A stretch of DNA of 64,000 nucleotides from Rhizobium mongolense USDA 1844 (GTDB lineage: Bacteria > Pseudomonadota > Alphaproteobacteria > Rhizobiales > Rhizobiaceae), in assembly GCF_000419765.1 (NCBI RefSeq), contig NZ_ATTQ01000004.1:1-64000 (forward strand), read 5' to 3'. Under the pieces are notes generated by a model. That model was not told where the DNA came from and did not search any database. It worked only from the letters and a program-made list of their open reading frames with translations. This document shows positions 35,534 to 43,958 of this stretch, one piece after another (positions within the stretch are counted from its first letter, which is position 1; every line of letters starts with the position of its first letter). The translations under genes were made by a program, and so were the position numbers.

Positions 35534-37135
35534 ATGAGGGTTGGTCCAGAGGGCATCCATCATGCCATTACGCGCCTTGAACCAGGAGGCAAACTTCATC
35601 TGAACAAAGGCCGCTACCGGTCCCCGATTACCATTAGCGGCAAGCGCGGCTCCCAAACCGAGCCGATCGTTATCCGTGGACCTAAGGCGAAGATTGGGTC
35701 CGATGTCGATTTCGACGGCTACCGAGTGACAGCAAATAAGCTGGCGGCGGCTCACCAGAAAGCGGGCTCGTTTCCTGGTGTTTATTTCGTTGCTGATGAC
35801 GCAGCTCTGGTTCTCAAGGACTGCCAGTGGGTGATCATCGAGGACCTATGTTTCGAAAACTGCTGGCCGACGGCAATCTACCTCGACAACTGCCAGCATA
35901 TCTTCATCCGACGGGTCAGCTTCAGGGGAGGGACTTTCGCCATTGGGGCGGCGGGGCCGTATACTCGTCACCTGCTGATCGAAGATTGCGACTGGGTCCA
36001 GGATGTCGACAGCCATGGCGCCGCCGATATCTTATCGATCCGCGGGAAAGGCCACACGCGATCTGACCTGTCAGCAGCGGACTGTACGCTTTGGGGCAAG
36101 ATACCGTGGAAAGCAGTGCACGGGTCCAGGAATGAGGAGGGTCCAGTTGCCGTGGAAACGGACGCTCGCGCTTACGATGGCGACTTCTTCCGAGCTTGGA
36201 CGATCGCTGGTTACGTCGTGATCCGCAATAACATCATAGCGGACGCCTTCAATGGCGTGCATTTCTTCAATCAGGCATCGGCCTCGACCAAGGCGAACTT
36301 CGCCCGCAACGTCGTCATCGAGGATAACTGGTTCCTTCGGGTCCGGGATAACGCGATCGAGCCCGAGGACTTTGCGTGGAACTGGACTATCCGGCGAAAC
36401 AAGTTCGTCGATTGTTATATGCCATTCTCATTCGAGATGCAGCAGTCGGGTCATTTCTACGTTTACGGAAATCTTGGTTGGAATCTACATATTCCCGGAC
36501 CTGATGGCGATACACACGCGAGTGGTGCCCTATTCAAACTTGCCGACCACCATCAGGCGGGTGGGCCGCACTATATCTTCAATAACACCTGGTTGCTCCG
36601 CGGTTCCATTGTGAAAAAGAAGCGGATCTCCGGGTTTGAACATCGCAACAATCTCATCGGCTATGCCGAAAACGCTGAAAAGTTCAAATGGACGTCCTGT
36701 TCGCCGCTCGGGAACAACTGGAGCGCGGAGAAGGTCCCGGCGACGGAACTGGAGGACCGACTGATCTTTGAACGTGGCTGCTTCACTCGGTCGTGGAATT
36801 GGCTGGGGATTGTGTTTGATGGCGACCTCATTGGTCATCCGGATTTTCCCGCAGCTTTGAGAGCGGCTGGATATAAGATCGGCTTCGGCGCTCATTCGGG
36901 CATTGTGAAGTTCACCGACGAGACGGCCGGTTTGCCGCGCGGACTAAGGGTGCCGTCGCCACCTGCGGCGCAACCGTTTTCCATCCAGTTACCCGATGAG
37001 AGCTGGACGATATTCAATCCCGCAAATTATGTTGTTGGTGCTTTGCAGGATGGTGGGGTCGTCGCTATGGACGATCCTGCATTTCTTGGCGTCTGGCCAC
37101 GGCCGAGAACGAAAACTAGCAAAGCGAATATTTAG
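35534..37135 (+). CDS. Right-handed parallel beta-helix protein
   Basis: From the ATG at 35534 the product has 533 residues; an in-frame ATG at 35438 overlaps the nuclease gene and would add 32. The N terminus GPEGIHHAITRLEPGGKLHL, with ITISGKRGSQTEPIVIRG, is the usual entry into a pectate-lyase-like beta helix, followed by repeated strands with Asn ladders (VVIRNNIIAD, VVIEDNWFLR, WTIRRNKFVD). No signal peptide is seen. Such folds bind or cleave polysaccharides, but I cannot place the active site. It follows the nuclease directly and may be co-transcribed. Confidence 0.68.
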   Translation: MRVGPEGIHHAITRLEPGGKLHLNKGRYRSPITISGKRGSQTEPIVIRGPKAKIGSDVDFDGYRVTANKLAAAHQKAGSFPGVYFVADDAALVLKDCQWVIIEDLCFENCWPTAIYLDNCQHIFIRRVSFRGGTFAIGAAGPYTRHLLIEDCDWVQDVDSHGAADILSIRGKGHTRSDLSAADCTLWGKIPWKAVHGSRNEEGPVAVETDARAYDGDFFRAWTIAGYVVIRNNIIADAFNGVHFFNQASASTKANFARNVVIEDNWFLRVRDNAIEPEDFAWNWTIRRNKFVDCYMPFSFEMQQSGHFYVYGNLGWNLHIPGPDGDTHASGALFKLADHHQAGGPHYIFNNTWLLRGSIVKKKRISGFEHRNNLIGYAENAEKFKWTSCSPLGNNWSAEKVPATELEDRLIFERGCFTRSWNWLGIVFDGDLIGHPDFPAALRAAGYKIGFGAHSGIVKFTDETAGLPRGLRVPSPPAAQPFSIQLPDESWTIFNPANYVVGALQDGGVVAMDDPAFLGVWPRPRTKTSKANI

Positions 37136-37224
37136 ATATGAGACCGCAGCTGATGCTCGCCTTTGGTCACCATCGGTCTTTTCGTAGGAGGAAATTGATA
37201 ACTGAGCGCCGAGAGCAAGCACAA

Positions 37225-37255
37225 CGGGCGCTCGACCCGGAATGGGGAGCGCCCG
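37225..37255 (+). terminator. Hairpin downstream of beta-helix gene
   Basis: CGGGCGCTC (37225-37233) and GAGCGCCCG (37247-37255) form a perfect 9-bp stem with a 13-base loop, about 90 bp after the beta-helix stop. No T-run follows, so an intrinsic terminator is only likely. The remainder of 37136-37709 has no supported gene. Confidence 0.5.
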
Positions 37256-37709
37256 TGCGTTGCTACCGACGGCAAAAACCGACTGATCGGCAGGCCGTCT
37301 GCGTGGCGCGGTGATTACCGATCAGCCTTGAGAATGGCAACAGCTATTTTCGCAGCGCAGGTATGCGCCAGGTCCGCGGCGTCCGCGCAAAAGGCAGTCG
37401 ACGACATGCTGGACAGCTTCGCAACTGCTTTCTTGCAATCACCTGTTTTATGTTTTGATTCCGGGACGCTCCGCGACCGATCGGGAACCAGGTCCGCTGA
37501 GCCGCTCGATCCCTCGGATTCGACGAGCCACTCTTTTCGTCAGGGACTTTCTCGATGAAGTCCGCCAGAGACCGGTGCTTCCACGAAACGGCTGTGTTTC
37601 CTTATCACCGATACTTGTCTCGCAACATGCGCGACTTTCATGCAGATGAAGGTTTGACTTTGAGACGGCCAGAAAACATCATGGTTTCTACTGTGTCTGG
37701 ATCACCCGA

Positions 37710-37988
37710 TTGCGTAGACTTCTTTGCCTAAGTACAGCCCATCTATCACCCGCTACGAAGCGCTTTCTCGCCTCTAATGATCATGCAGACTGGCTCACGG
37801 TAGGTGGGCCGTTTGGCGACGTCGGCTGGATATTCCATGTTGACGAGGATGCCGAGAGCAACTTTGGAAATCGGCGGTTCAAGGATCTCTGGCGATCTTT
37901 CGCTTACGCTGCTGGGCGCGGCTTCGATCTGATCCTTTTTGATGAGGTTGAACAGCCGATAGCCGAGCTGCCAGTCTACAGGAGCTAG
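37710..37988 (+). CDS. DUF5983-like small protein
   Basis: A 92-residue frame from a TTG at 37710, with no ATG or GTG available upstream before the stop at 37647. The sequence LLCLSTAHLSPATKRFL, GWIFHVDED, and the ending GFDLILFDEVEQPIAELPVYRS matches the pattern I recall for DUF5983 proteins, often found on mobile or accessory DNA with unknown function. The weak start leaves open that this is a 5'-truncated copy. Confidence 0.52.
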   Translation: MRRLLCLSTAHLSPATKRFLASNDHADWLTVGGPFGDVGWIFHVDEDAESNFGNRRFKDLWRSFAYAAGRGFDLILFDEVEQPIAELPVYRS

Positions 37989-38043
37989 GGGTGAGGTCTG
38001 CTGCCACGCCGGAATCGGGACCATCGCCGGAACAAATATTCTG

Positions 38044-38421
38044 CTATCCGAAGATGCCCGTAGCGAGGGCACGCTGTATGCCACGCGCATCTGAGCCCTT
38101 CTTCAACGTCTTGCTGATTGGCGTCGCGGTTCCCGATACCCAAACCTTAAGCTCGGTGTCCAAATCGAACGTGCCAGCGGTCTCGACCGAAAAACGTGTG
38201 ATCGCTTTGTACGGAATGGACATGTAGTCCACTTTGCTACCTGTGATGCCCTGGATATCGACCAGGATCAGCCGCCACTGGGTGAAAACGAAAAAGTCGC
38301 GAATCACTTTAAAGGCCAACTTCGCCTCTTCACCTTCGATCAGCACTCCGTCGAGACGCTTGCGCAGCTCGTTAGGATCGACCTTCGAATCGTGACCCAG
38401 TATCCCGTCGAACAATCCCAA
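38044..38421 (-). CDS. Bacterial PH-domain protein (bPH_1)
   Basis: The likely start is a TTG at 38421, placed 9 bases after GGGAGG, giving MGLFDGILGHDSKVDPNEL, the usual beginning of this family; the frame is open to 38460. The 125-residue product consists of one pleckstrin-homology-like domain, with RDFFVFTQWRLILVDIQGIT and VDYMSIPYKAITRFSVETAG. Members are small cytoplasmic proteins of unknown function. Confidence 0.8.
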   Translation of the reverse strand: MGLFDGILGHDSKVDPNELRKRLDGVLIEGEEAKLAFKVIRDFFVFTQWRLILVDIQGITGSKVDYMSIPYKAITRFSVETAGTFDLDTELKVWVSGTATPISKTLKKGSDARGIQRALATGIFG

Positions 38422-38701
38422 TGCCGCATGCCTCCCGTTGGCAGTTTCATCCTTGGCCAATCTAGGCAGATATTTGCGAGCTGTCCAAGACTCTCAGTCG
38501 AGGCTGGTTCTCAAGCGGACCGCCCCAAAAAAGCAATCCCTGATAGCACATCAATCAAAAACCTCTTCATACCGTGTAATTCCATCGAGCTGCTAAAAGT
38601 CTGAAGCCGAAGTTTGGTCGTCGCAAACACCTTGCGGCTATACCTTAAACGGCATAATTTAGTATGGATATCCCTCGAAAGACATAACAGCGGAGGTTTA
38701 C

Positions 38702-39016
38702 ATGGTCTGGGGGTTGGATCTGGGCATGTTCCGGGTCTTTCGCGAAGCGGTCAACATGAGTCAGGAGAAGCTGGCCGATCTTGCCGGTATCTCACAAGGA
38801 AAGGTCTCAAAGATCGAAAATGGAAAGGCTAACCCCGAGGTCGCGACACTTCGTGCTCTCTGCGCAGCCTTGGATCTTGAGATGGTTCTCGTTCCTCGAC
38901 GCATCAGCGGTGATGTCCAGCGAATGATCGACAGACATATGAATCGAAACAGCATCACGCCGGGGCCGGTGATGTCTGTTCGGGACGAAGTGTTCATTCC
39001 AGACGGCGAAGATTAG
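38702..39016 (+). CDS. XRE-family helix-turn-helix regulator (HipB-like)
   Basis: The ATG at 38702 is preceded by GGAGG. The 104-residue protein has a Cro/C1 helix-turn-helix, SQEKLADLAGISQGKVSKIE, followed by NPEVATLRALCAALDLEMVLVP, as in HipB-type antitoxins, and a short C-terminal tail. No HipA kinase or other toxin gene is adjacent, so it is either an orphan antitoxin or a stand-alone repressor. Confidence 0.85.
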   Translation: MVWGLDLGMFRVFREAVNMSQEKLADLAGISQGKVSKIENGKANPEVATLRALCAALDLEMVLVPRRISGDVQRMIDRHMNRNSITPGPVMSVRDEVFIPDGED

Positions 39017-39173
39017 TAGCGTAAGCCGCCTCATCAAAAGACAGCGGAAGTTCCCTCAAGCGCCTCTTGGGTACAAGGGCAACGCGACCCCGGGGTGTCT
39101 ACCGAAATTTGAGGGCTGAGCGCGGCGGGATCCAGATGCAAATCTCACAATGTGTCCGAGCTAGCCAAGGTTA

Positions 39174-39413
39174 TTAGGGACCGTCGTCGTTCGCGCTCTC
39201 ATCCGCATCATCGTCATGTGCGTCGATAACTTCAGGGGGGTCTTCGTCGCGGCAGGTAATGTTGACCAGCTGAATCGGCGTTTCCTCGCCTATTTCCAAA
39301 CGCAGTTCGAGGTCATACGTTGCTTCCATGAGCGCTTCGAGCGCCTTCTTCTCGGAGGGCGCGGTCACCCAAAAGGTCGTCATCGTTCGCATATCAATCA
39401 AGTATTCCGGCAT
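39174..39413 (-). CDS. Small acidic hypothetical protein
   Basis: 79 residues from the ATG at 39413 (GGGAAAAG upstream); an in-frame ATG at 39437 is possible. The N-terminal half (MPEYLIDMRTMTTFWVTAP, then EKKALEALM) looks like a small alpha/beta fold, and the C terminus is very acidic (DAHDDDADESANDD). No family is recognised. Confidence 0.5.
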   Translation of the reverse strand: MPEYLIDMRTMTTFWVTAPSEKKALEALMEATYDLELRLEIGEETPIQLVNITCRDEDPPEVIDAHDDDADESANDDGP

Positions 39414-39613
39414 CTGCTTTTCCCGAATTGGGTTCATATAAAAGGTGCGGCGGGATTTTTGTCGGCGCAAGTCCCTTCCGGCACCGGTAGAAGCTGGTAT
39501 TCCCGCAAAGCAGGTATTCGCCATCGCTACATTTACCTGCCAGATGGCCCATCTTGGCGACTTCGCCAAGCGACTTTGCGCTATGATCCGAAATCCAGCA
39601 TGGCGCTCGTGCC

Positions 39614-39973
39614 TCAGGGGCAAGAAGAGCGGCAGAAGGCCAGCAAGTCATCACGATTGTAGTTCGCGATCCTCGCGGAGGCGGGTTCGACGCATATCAA
39701 TCGGAATAGCGGGCTGATCCAACGGCTTGCGTAGCCCGTGATGGGCGAAACGTCGTCGCCGAGCGCAATTTCCCTGTCCCTGAACATCACGGTGTCGCCC
39801 CATCGCCGTCTGTCTTCCTCATCAAACACGAAGAAATCGGGGTCATCGATCTGACTGTCAAGATTTAACTGGACAGCGAAGTATTGCGAGTAGCCGCTGT
39901 CGATCAATTCCGACAGCGTCAGGCTTGTTGGGCGAGAAGTGTCCCCGCGTGGCTGAAGGTCGTCTGTTGGCAT
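39614..39973 (-). CDS. Hypothetical protein
   Basis: About 119 residues from the ATG at 39973; the open frame extends to 40039. The sequence is soluble and acidic in its centre (DDPDFFVFDEEDRRRWGDTV). No known domain is recognised. It lies upstream of the 39174-39413 gene on the same strand, with about 200 bp between. Confidence 0.42.
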   Translation of the reverse strand: MPTDDLQPRGDTSRPTSLTLSELIDSGYSQYFAVQLNLDSQIDDPDFFVFDEEDRRRWGDTVMFRDREIALGDDVSPITGYASRWISPLFRLICVEPASARIANYNRDDLLAFCRSSCP

Positions 39974-40145
39974 GGCGGTGTCTTTGCTTCGTCTACTACC
40001 AGTGTCAGCAGAAAAATCTGTCGGCGCAACTAAAACCATTCTCGTTGGAAAGCGTCCGGCGTTGGCAAGCTGACAGTTGGTTAAAGCGGTTGCGGCCGAC
40101 GGACGTCGTGATCACAATCGTACGGTCGCAAACAGAGTAACCAAC

Positions 40146-40352
40146 ATGTGGGTGCGTTTAGAGGACGAGGAAATCAATCAGATACTTAGGTTGATCCCGG
40201 CGGGGTCCTTAGCTGACAAGCTACGGGAGAAGCCGCATCCTGATACGAGCGCATTTGTCGGCGCCGTAGAAACTGATGACGAACTAGAAGTCGATCCGGA
40301 TGCAGTGATTTCCCGGGGTAACGATGGCGCATTTGTGATGAGTTGGTCGTGA
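40146..40352 (+). CDS. Small rhizobial-type hypothetical protein
   Basis: 68 residues from the ATG at 40146: MWVRLEDEEINQILRLIP, then a region ending DPDAVISRGNDGAFVMSWS. I recall similar short proteins in rhizobia, function unknown. It is the last accessory-type gene before the chromosome-like block. Confidence 0.5.
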   Translation: MWVRLEDEEINQILRLIPAGSLADKLREKPHPDTSAFVGAVETDDELEVDPDAVISRGNDGAFVMSWS

Positions 40353-40548
40353 TCTGACACCTGAGCGGATTCTATGCGCCGTCAAACAACGCGCCTTCAC
40401 TTTAGAAACGACTTCTTTATCAAGGCCGTCCTTGCGACAGCAAACGATTGGAAAGCATGCGTTTCAAAACCGTGTCGTCAATGACGCAGCCACCGTGACA
40501 GCAATATCGGGATTCGTGACTCTTCTGAGCAGGCTTCTCACAGAAGCG

Positions 40549-41691
40549 CTACTGCCGCCCGGCGATGATTGAGGAGTTGACGTCGTTGATGTCGCGTTTG
40601 CCGCACAGCGCCATGGTGACGTCCATCTCCTTGCGGAGGATGCCGAGCGCCAGTGTCACGCCTTCTTTGCCCATGGCGCCGAGGCCGTAGAGGAAGGGAC
40701 GGCCGATATAAGTGCCCTTGGCGCCGAGCGCCACGGCCTTCAGCACGTCCTGGCCGGAGCGGATGCCGCCGTCCAGATGGATCTCGATCCTATGTCCAAC
40801 GGCATCGACGATCTGCGGGAGCATGCTGATCGAGGAAGGGGCGCCGTCGAGCTGACGGCCGCCATGGTTGGAGACGACGATTGCGTCGGCGCCCGTCTCG
40901 GCTGCTGCCTTCGCGTCCTCGACATCGAGAATGCCCTTGATGATCAACGGGCCGCCCCACTTTTCCTTGATCCAGGCGACGTCGGCCCAGGAGAGCTGCG
41001 GATCGAACTGCTCGGCCGTCCAGGAAGACAGCGAGGAGAGGTCGGAAACATTCTTTGCGTGGCCGACGATGTTGCCGAAGGTGCGGTGCTTCGTCTTCAG
41101 CATGTCGAGGCACCAGAAGGGGCGCGTCACCATTTGCCAGATATGCTTCGGCGTGAATTTCGGCGGAGCGGACAGGCCGTTGCGCAAGTCCTTATGCCGC
41201 TGGCCGAGGATCTGCAGGTCAGCCGTCAGCACCAGCGCCGAGCACTTGGCCGCCTTGGCGCGGTTGATGAGGTCCATGACGAAGTCCTTGTCCTTCATCA
41301 CATAGAGCTGGAACCAGAACGGCCGCGTCGTCACCGAGGCGACATCCTCGATCGAGCAGATGCTCATGGTCGAGAGCGTGAAGGGAACGCCGAATTCCTC
41401 GGCCGCGCGGGCAGCCAGCATCTCGCCGTCGGCATGCTGCATGCCCGTCAAGCCGGTTGGCGCGAGCGCCACCGGCATGGAGACTTTCTGGCCGATCATC
41501 GTCGTTTCCAGCGTCCGGTTCGTCATGTCGACGAGTACGCGCTGACGCAGCTTGATCTTGGCGTAATCGCTCTCATTCGCCTGATAGGTCGACTCCGTCC
41601 AGGCGCCGGAATCCGCATAGTCGAAGAACATTTTCGGCACGCGGCGCTGGGCGAGTTGCTTGAGGTCAGCGATGGTGAGAGGAGTGGCCAT
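40549..41691 (-). CDS. lldD: FMN-dependent alpha-hydroxy-acid dehydrogenase (L-lactate type)
   Basis: The 380-residue protein belongs to the FMN-dependent alpha-hydroxy-acid oxidase family, which oxidises L-lactate or related 2-hydroxy acids; the membrane-linked LldD makes pyruvate and passes electrons to the respiratory chain. The signature SNHGGRQLDG contains the catalytic His and FMN-binding Arg. DGGIRSGQDVLKAVALGAKG and GRPFLYGL are the FMN phosphate-binding end. The length is typical. Symbol assignment is by family, since glycolate- or mandelate-type enzymes look similar. Confidence 0.9.
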   Translation of the reverse strand: MATPLTIADLKQLAQRRVPKMFFDYADSGAWTESTYQANESDYAKIKLRQRVLVDMTNRTLETTMIGQKVSMPVALAPTGLTGMQHADGEMLAARAAEEFGVPFTLSTMSICSIEDVASVTTRPFWFQLYVMKDKDFVMDLINRAKAAKCSALVLTADLQILGQRHKDLRNGLSAPPKFTPKHIWQMVTRPFWCLDMLKTKHRTFGNIVGHAKNVSDLSSLSSWTAEQFDPQLSWADVAWIKEKWGGPLIIKGILDVEDAKAAAETGADAIVVSNHGGRQLDGAPSSISMLPQIVDAVGHRIEIHLDGGIRSGQDVLKAVALGAKGTYIGRPFLYGLGAMGKEGVTLALGILRKEMDVTMALCGKRDINDVNSSIIAGRQ

Positions 41692-41767
41692 GGACGAGAC
41701 TTTCGCATCTGGATAGTGCCGTGGCCCTTAACATGATTTCCAAGCTGTTGGGTATCTCTTTCCGCGC

Positions 41768-42733
41768 CTACGGAACAAGAATGAGACTGCCCGCAGCACG
41801 TCCTTCTTCGAGGAGTTGCTGCGCCTTGGCGGCGTCGGGCAAAGCGTATTCTCCAGCAATCGTTGCGGTGATGCCGGAACGCAGAATCTCGACCACGGCT
41901 TTGGCCGCGGCTGTGTAACTATCGAGGTCGGCGACATAGGCGATGATGCTCGGATGGGCGAGAGATTTTCCGGGGCGCAGTTCCTCGACTGCGACCGGCG
42001 GTATTGGGCCGCCGGCCTGGCCGATCGTTGCGGCGACGCCGAATGGCCGCAGGCATTGGATGGTCTTGGACAGCATGCTGCCGCCGATGCCGTCATAGGC
42101 GGTGTCAACGCCGCGGCCGCCAGTCAGCCGCTTCACTTCGCCGACGACATCCGCATCGCGCCCGACGATCAGGTGGTCGGCGCCATGCTTGCGGGCGAGC
42201 ACTGCCTTTTGCGCTGAACTGACGGTCCCGATGACTGTTGCTCCGAGACGCTTTGCCCATTGAACCAGAATGGCGCCGAGCCCGCCGGCTGCCGCATGCA
42301 CGAGGACGATCGTGCCGGGGGCGACTTTGTAGGTCTGCGTCAGCAGCATGTAGGCAGTCATGCCCTTCAGCATCGAGGCTGCGGCGAGGCGTGATGGAAT
42401 ATCGTCGGGAAGGCGGATGGCGCGCGCGGCGGGGATGAGGCGCGTTGCGGCATAGGCGCCGACCGCGCCGGCATAGGCAACGCGGTCACCCGGTTTCAGC
42501 TCGACGGCGCCGGTGCCGACAGCCTCTACGATGCCCGCGCCCTCGACGCCAAGGACTGCCGGATAGGCTGGCAAGGGATAGATGCCCTTCCGATGGTAGA
42601 TGTCGACGAAATTCATGCCGATCGCTTCATGCCGTATGCGGATCTCATTGGGGCCAGGCTGCTGCGGCGTGCGCTCCAGGACCTGCAGTTGCTCGATACC
42701 GCCCGGCGCCTGAAGTGTAACGATCTTGTCCAT
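41768..42733 (-). CDS. qor: NADPH:quinone oxidoreductase, zinc-independent MDR
   Basis: From the ATG at 42733 the protein has 321 residues, beginning MDKIVTLQAPGGIEQLQVLE. It has the GroES-like domain with NFVDIYHRKGIYPLP and the nucleotide-binding domain with AAAGGLGAILVQWAKRLGA (G-x-G-x-x-G). The zinc ligands of alcohol dehydrogenases are missing, as expected for quinone oxidoreductases. It likely reduces quinones with NADPH. It is divergent from a LysR gene across a 95-bp gap, and that regulator probably controls it. Confidence 0.9.
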   Translation of the reverse strand: MDKIVTLQAPGGIEQLQVLERTPQQPGPNEIRIRHEAIGMNFVDIYHRKGIYPLPAYPAVLGVEGAGIVEAVGTGAVELKPGDRVAYAGAVGAYAATRLIPAARAIRLPDDIPSRLAAASMLKGMTAYMLLTQTYKVAPGTIVLVHAAAGGLGAILVQWAKRLGATVIGTVSSAQKAVLARKHGADHLIVGRDADVVGEVKRLTGGRGVDTAYDGIGGSMLSKTIQCLRPFGVAATIGQAGGPIPPVAVEELRPGKSLAHPSIIAYVADLDSYTAAAKAVVEILRSGITATIAGEYALPDAAKAQQLLEEGRAAGSLILVP

Positions 42734-42828
42734 GACTGTGCTCCGATTTGCTGTCGCAGCAATCATGGCCGATGGCTTGCTGATCGGAAATTCCCTATTG
42801 TCTGCCAACTGATGGGAAAAAATGATCA

Positions 42829-43677
42829 ATGTTCGATTGGGAAAATCTTCGCTATTTCTCTGCCCTGGCGCAGACTGGAAGTTTGCTCGGCGCTGCCCGC
42901 TTGCTCGACGTGGAGCATGCGACGGTCGCCCGCCGCGTCGCCAGCCTGGAGGCGCAGATGGACGTGAAGCTCGTCGACCGGCGCGGGCGGCGCATATCGC
43001 TGACGGCAGAGGGGCAACGGGTCGCGGCGATGGCCGAGCGCATGGGCGAGGAGGCGCGGGCGATCGAACGTGTGAGCCTTGCTGCCGGCGGCAGGCTTGC
43101 CGGCGATGTCAAGGTGAGCGCACCGCCGACGTTTGCGGCCGCGCTGCTTGCCGGGCCGCTCGTCGAGCTCCGGCGCAACCATCCAGACATCGGCATCACC
43201 ATTGTCGGCGAGACGCGATACGCCTCGCTCGACCGGCGGGAGGCGGACATCGCGGTCCGCATGACGAAGCCGGAACAGGGCGACTTTACCATTACCAAAC
43301 TTGGCGACGTGGCTTTTGGCTTCTATGCGGCGCCAACTTATCTGGCTTCTGTGCCGGAAGAGGACTGGAACTTCATCGCCTATGACGAAACCATGTCGAG
43401 CTCGCCGCAGTCAACTCGCCTGCTCGAGGTGGCGAATGGGCGAAAACTGTCCATCAAGGCCACGACCCTCGAGTTCCAGCTTTCCGCCGCGAGAGCCGGC
43501 GGCGGTGTCGCCCTCCTGCCGAATTTCCTCCTTGTCGGCTTGGACGGCCTCGTGAAGGCCGTTCGGGAGCCCAAGCCGCTGACACGCGAAGTCTGGCTTG
43601 TCGTTCACTCTGACATCAGGAATGTCCCGATCATCCGCGCAGTGATGGAAGCTTTGAAAAAAAGCTGGTCTAATTGA
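42829..43677 (+). CDS. LysR-family transcriptional regulator
   Basis: 282 residues with an N-terminal winged HTH (LRYFSALAQTGSLLGAARLL, DVEHATVARRVASLEAQM) and a periplasmic-binding-like effector domain beginning near residue 90 (GDVKVSAPPTFAAALLAGP). It is transcribed divergently from the quinone oxidoreductase gene, the usual arrangement for a LysR regulator and its target. The effector is unknown. Confidence 0.9.
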   Translation: MFDWENLRYFSALAQTGSLLGAARLLDVEHATVARRVASLEAQMDVKLVDRRGRRISLTAEGQRVAAMAERMGEEARAIERVSLAAGGRLAGDVKVSAPPTFAAALLAGPLVELRRNHPDIGITIVGETRYASLDRREADIAVRMTKPEQGDFTITKLGDVAFGFYAAPTYLASVPEEDWNFIAYDETMSSSPQSTRLLEVANGRKLSIKATTLEFQLSAARAGGGVALLPNFLLVGLDGLVKAVREPKPLTREVWLVVHSDIRNVPIIRAVMEALKKSWSN

Positions 43678-43689
43678 TATCCTATGCCG

Positions 43690-43957
43690 CGTTGTTGGTA
43701 CGGATGGCTGGATCAATATGTCGGTCGGAATCTCAAGATGCTCATGCAGCCGGCGGATCATTTCAGGCAAGAGGGATCGCCTGCGATTGAGAATTTCCGC
43801 CACGCGTCCCCGGCTGCCGAGCATCGGTTCAAGGTCCTTGTGGCTCAAGCCCTGTTGTTGCATGCGCAATGGAACGCGTCGATTGGGTCGGGCAGATGGA
43901 TTGGAAAGACGCCTCATAAGCATCGATCAGCGTCGCGAGAACGTCCAGTTTGTCTGC
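43690..43957 (-). pseudogene. HigA-type antitoxin remnant
   Basis: In minus-strand frames after the guanine deaminase stop come ADKLDVLATLIDAYEA and, in another frame, RMQQQGLSHKDLEPMLGSRG then VAEILNRRRSL and EMIRRLHEHLEIPTDILIQ. These are the middle and C terminus of HigA-like HTH antitoxins. The N terminus is missing, a frameshift separates the blocks, and no natural stop follows. No HigB toxin is adjacent. Confidence 0.75.
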
Positions 43958-43958
43958 T

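Noticed and set aside
38702..39016. HipBA toxin-antitoxin pair
   Set aside because: Only the HipB-like regulator is present; the next genes are unrelated small proteins on the other strand.
40353..40548. tRNA or attachment site at the accessory/chromosome boundary
   Set aside because: No cloverleaf-like sequence or repeated core is visible, and no integrase is present in the window.
40777..41736. Plus-strand 319-codon frame
   Set aside because: Antisense to lldD; composition reflects high GC and it has no domain.
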